From the NCBI GenBank assembly GCA_031425155.1, contig JANPIV010000068.1, positions 1-64,000 on the forward strand: a stretch of DNA of 64,000 nucleotides, written 5' to 3'. Positions 61,846 through 64,000 of the stretch are shown here, piece by piece. Origin of the DNA: M3007 sp031425155 (GTDB lineage Bacteria; Bacteroidota; Bacteroidia; Chitinophagales; Saprospiraceae). The notes under the pieces are model-generated. The model saw only the letters and a list, made by a program, of their open reading frames with translations, was not told the DNA's origin and did not search any database. Each line of letters opens with the position of its first letter. The stretch's first letter is position 1. A program made the position numbers and the translations under genes.

Positions 61846-61870
61846 ACCGGGTGGCCCTCAGCCACCCGGT
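61846..61870 (+). terminator. intra-operon hairpin
   Basis: 10-bp perfect stem ACCGGGTGGC/GCCACCCGGT, 5-nt loop, followed by a T-rich but interrupted stretch to about 61895. It lies between the glycan-binding gene and the last GH32 and may lower expression of the latter. Confidence 0.6.
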
Positions 61871-61909
61871 CATTTTCTCTGATTTTCTTTTTTTCATTAA
61901 TTCTTGATT

Positions 61910-64000
61910 ATGACATCATTGGAATGTATCCGATTTGAGTTATTGCCTAAAACAGCCGCCCTGCTGTTTCTGTCATTTATTTTTTGTGAGCCGGCGAAAG
62001 CGCAGAGCTATACCGAGCCCTACCGCCCGCAATTCCACGTTTCGCCCCAATTTGGCTTCATGGGCGACCCCAATGGACCTATAAAATACGACGGAAAATA
62101 TCACTTGTTTTACTGGGGGCATTTCACTTCTGACGACCTCGTGCATTGGACGCAACTCAATACCAATGCACTCAACGGCACTCCCGGCGGCTACGGAAAC
62201 TGGAGTGGCTCTGTGGTGGTTGACGAGCAGAATACCGCAGGTTTTAACACGGTAGCAGACACCGCCATGATTGCCGTTTATACCTTAAATCAAAACTCGA
62301 CGAGCATCCAGCAGCAGGCGATTTCGGTCAGCCTGAACCATGTGAGTTTTCAATACTATCAGAACAATCCGGTCATCCCGTATAATGGCCCCGACTTCCG
62401 TGACCCGCAGGTTTTCTGGCACGAACAGACCGGGCGTTGGGTCATGGTCGTCACCAAACCGATAGACCGGGCCATTGAGATTTATTCCTCTTCCAACCTG
62501 AAGGATTGGACGCTGAAAAGTATTTTCAACGACCGGGGCGCCAAACGGGAGGTCTGGGAAGTGCCGGACCTATTCCAATTGCCAATGAACGGCGACCCCA
62601 ACAACATGAAATGGATAATGACCTGTGGAATGGGCCCCAACCGGATGCAGTACTGGGTTGGTGATTTCGATGGTTCCACTTTCACGCTTGATGCCAACGA
62701 CAATCTACTGACCGGCAATCACGTCCGAGGGGAGATTTTTGCCGGTTTTGAAAATGACTTCGACGGCTGGACGGTAGAGGGAACTGCCTTCGGCAATGCA
62801 CCTGCCTCCGGCCCACTCCCCAACCAGCAGCAAGTGGATGGGTTCACGGGTTTCGGCTACCTCAACTCCTATAACGGTGGCGATGTCACTACCGGAAAAA
62901 TGACTTCACCTGAGTTCATCATTGAAAAACGTTTCATCAACTTCCAAATCGGCGGCGGTTCGCTGGCCGATGTGGGATTCAACATCGTGGTGGATAATCA
63001 GGTCGTCGAAACCGTCAAAAGCACCTCCAACGCTGAACGCATGCAGTGGCGTGGTATTGATGTGAGCCAACACTTGGGTAAGACAGCCCACATAGAAATC
63101 TTTGACAACGCTACCGCAGGCTGGGGGCATATCATCGTTGACCACATCGTGTTCTCGGACGTACAGTACGATAGCCGGGTGGAAAACGCCAACTGGATGG
63201 ATTGGGGCTTCGATTTTTATGCCCATAAAACTTTCCGCAACTACGACGGGGACGACGAACGCACTATCGGCTTGGCGTGGATGGGCAATTGGGCCTATGC
63301 GCAGAGCGTCCCGACCACACCCTGGAAAGGATGTGAGTCCTTGCCAAAGGAATTGAAACTGATTGACCAGGGCAATGGCTACGAACTGCTGCAAAAACCG
63401 ATTGAAGAGCTTCAGAGCATTCGCTACGGCGATTTTGAAAAAAGCAATTTCACGGTGGAGGGTACCGGCCATCAGCTCGAATTCGACCCCGGCTGGAATG
63501 TGTATGAGATAAAAATTTCGTTTAAAGTCGAAAACGAGAACCAGGTTTTCGGGCTGCATCTCGCCGAGGGCAACGGGCAGAAATTTGTCGTCAGCTACGA
63601 CGCCAAAACTTCCAACATCTCCATTGACCGCATGGCCACCCCGTTCAGTTTTGCTGCGAAATGGGTAACCAAAACCCCGGTTTACCTGTCCGGCGACAGC
63701 ATTCTGGACCTGCATATTTTCGTGGACCAGTCTTCGGTTGAAATACATGCGGAAGATTACAGGACCAACATCACCTCGCTCGCCTTCACTGATGCTGCTG
63801 CACATGATATTTCTTTGTTTTCGGAAAACGGCAGCGTGGAAGTGCTGCATGTGGAAGCATGGAAGCTAAATTCCATCTGGGGTGTCCCGTCGGCTGTTGT
63901 GGAAGGTTTTAAAAAAAATGAAATACTGTTGAAAATATTTCCCAATCCTGTGGGGGATGTGTTGAAATTTAGCGTAATAAATGAGGGAACCACAAAACCT
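61910..64000 (+). CDS. divergent GH32 with carbohydrate-binding insert and T9SS tail (cut by window edge)
   Basis: Begins at ATG 61910 and runs 697 codons to the window end with no stop. Signal peptide (ends PAKAQ), then GH32: FMGDPNG (Asp53) in place of WMNDPNG, FRDP (Asp165), WEVPD (Glu217). After KYHLFY the usual QYNP...WGHAVS stretch is missing and the chain goes straight to WGHFTSDDLVHW. A 140-residue insert (about 277-420: FENDFDGWTVEGTAFGNAPA, GWGHIIVDHIVFSD) looks like a CBM38-type or other lectin beta-sandwich. The GH32 C-terminal sandwich follows, and a T9SS type A domain starts at IFPNPVGDVLKFSV. It is probably the cell-surface enzyme that opens long fructan. Confidence 0.9.
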   Translation, partial: MTSLECIRFELLPKTAALLFLSFIFCEPAKAQSYTEPYRPQFHVSPQFGFMGDPNGPIKYDGKYHLFYWGHFTSDDLVHWTQLNTNALNGTPGGYGNWSGSVVVDEQNTAGFNTVADTAMIAVYTLNQNSTSIQQQAISVSLNHVSFQYYQNNPVIPYNGPDFRDPQVFWHEQTGRWVMVVTKPIDRAIEIYSSSNLKDWTLKSIFNDRGAKREVWEVPDLFQLPMNGDPNNMKWIMTCGMGPNRMQYWVGDFDGSTFTLDANDNLLTGNHVRGEIFAGFENDFDGWTVEGTAFGNAPASGPLPNQQQVDGFTGFGYLNSYNGGDVTTGKMTSPEFIIEKRFINFQIGGGSLADVGFNIVVDNQVVETVKSTSNAERMQWRGIDVSQHLGKTAHIEIFDNATAGWGHIIVDHIVFSDVQYDSRVENANWMDWGFDFYAHKTFRNYDGDDERTIGLAWMGNWAYAQSVPTTPWKGCESLPKELKLIDQGNGYELLQKPIEELQSIRYGDFEKSNFTVEGTGHQLEFDPGWNVYEIKISFKVENENQVFGLHLAEGNGQKFVVSYDAKTSNISIDRMATPFSFAAKWVTKTPVYLSGDSILDLHIFVDQSSVEIHAEDYRTNITSLAFTDAAAHDISLFSENGSVEVLHVEAWKLNSIWGVPSAVVEGFKKNEILLKIFPNPVGDVLKFSVINEGTTKP

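Overview
The window looks like a chromosomal segment from a Bacteroidota bacterium. The evidence is a SusC/SusD pair with a hybrid two-component sensor, two proteins ending in type IX secretion (T9SS) sorting domains, a futalosine-route menaquinone gene (mqnD), many lipoproteins, and several promoter boxes of the Bacteroidota form TAnnTTTG. Gene content (EAD-like module, UbiA-Maf pair, CrtZ, TPR-HTH regulator, DUF2911) suggests Saprospiria or a relative; that placement is an inference. Most of the window is moderately GC-rich, with one clearly AT-rich island at about 22.5-31 kb.

Layout. 1-11 kb is mostly housekeeping: alanine dehydrogenase (cut by the left edge), mqnD, an RluA pseudouridine synthase, parE, a UbiA prenyltransferase, maf, a glycosyltransferase, a Gfo/Idh oxidoreductase and fabH. 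11-14.2 kb holds a DUF2520 gene with no ATG, a four-helix-bundle gene bracketed by inverted short repeats, and gamma-glutamyltransferase. 14.2-18.2 kb holds two secreted HExxH metallopeptidases flanking a membrane protein with an EAD-like tail. 18.5-20.9 kb is a four-gene operon: three related secreted small proteins and a membrane-bound winged-helix regulator. serC follows. 22.5-31 kb is the AT-rich island: ribokinase, sugar permease, GH127, then an AraC regulator, VOC protein, TfoX-like protein and a membrane protein separated by attC-like hairpins. 31-48.3 kb mixes secreted proteins and housekeeping genes (T9SS protein, crystallin-like lipoprotein, TPR-HTH regulator, CBS protein, aminotransferase, TMTC-like protein, ElaA, DUF2911, transaldolase, CrtZ, glycosyltransferase, folC, comM).

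48.6-64 kb is a complete-looking fructan utilisation locus, all on the + strand: a hybrid sensor/regulator with a periplasmic sugar-binding domain, an MFS sugar porter, fructokinase, a GH32 lipoprotein, SusC, SusD, a DUF4960 surface glycan-binding lipoprotein and a second GH32 with a carbohydrate-binding insert and a T9SS tail (cut by the right edge). Fructan would be cut at the surface, imported by SusCD, trimmed in the periplasm, carried in by the MFS porter and phosphorylated by fructokinase, with free fructose probably sensed by the regulator. The gene set matches the Bacteroides thetaiotaomicron levan locus (BT1754-BT1765).

The spacers are rich in structure: a nested palindrome at 2.9-3.2 kb, a two-copy MITE-like family, a 160-bp element with 27-bp perfect inverted ends, two very long perfect hairpins at 41 kb, and many short-word arrays (7-14 bp words) placed at gene starts or ends and once inside folC.
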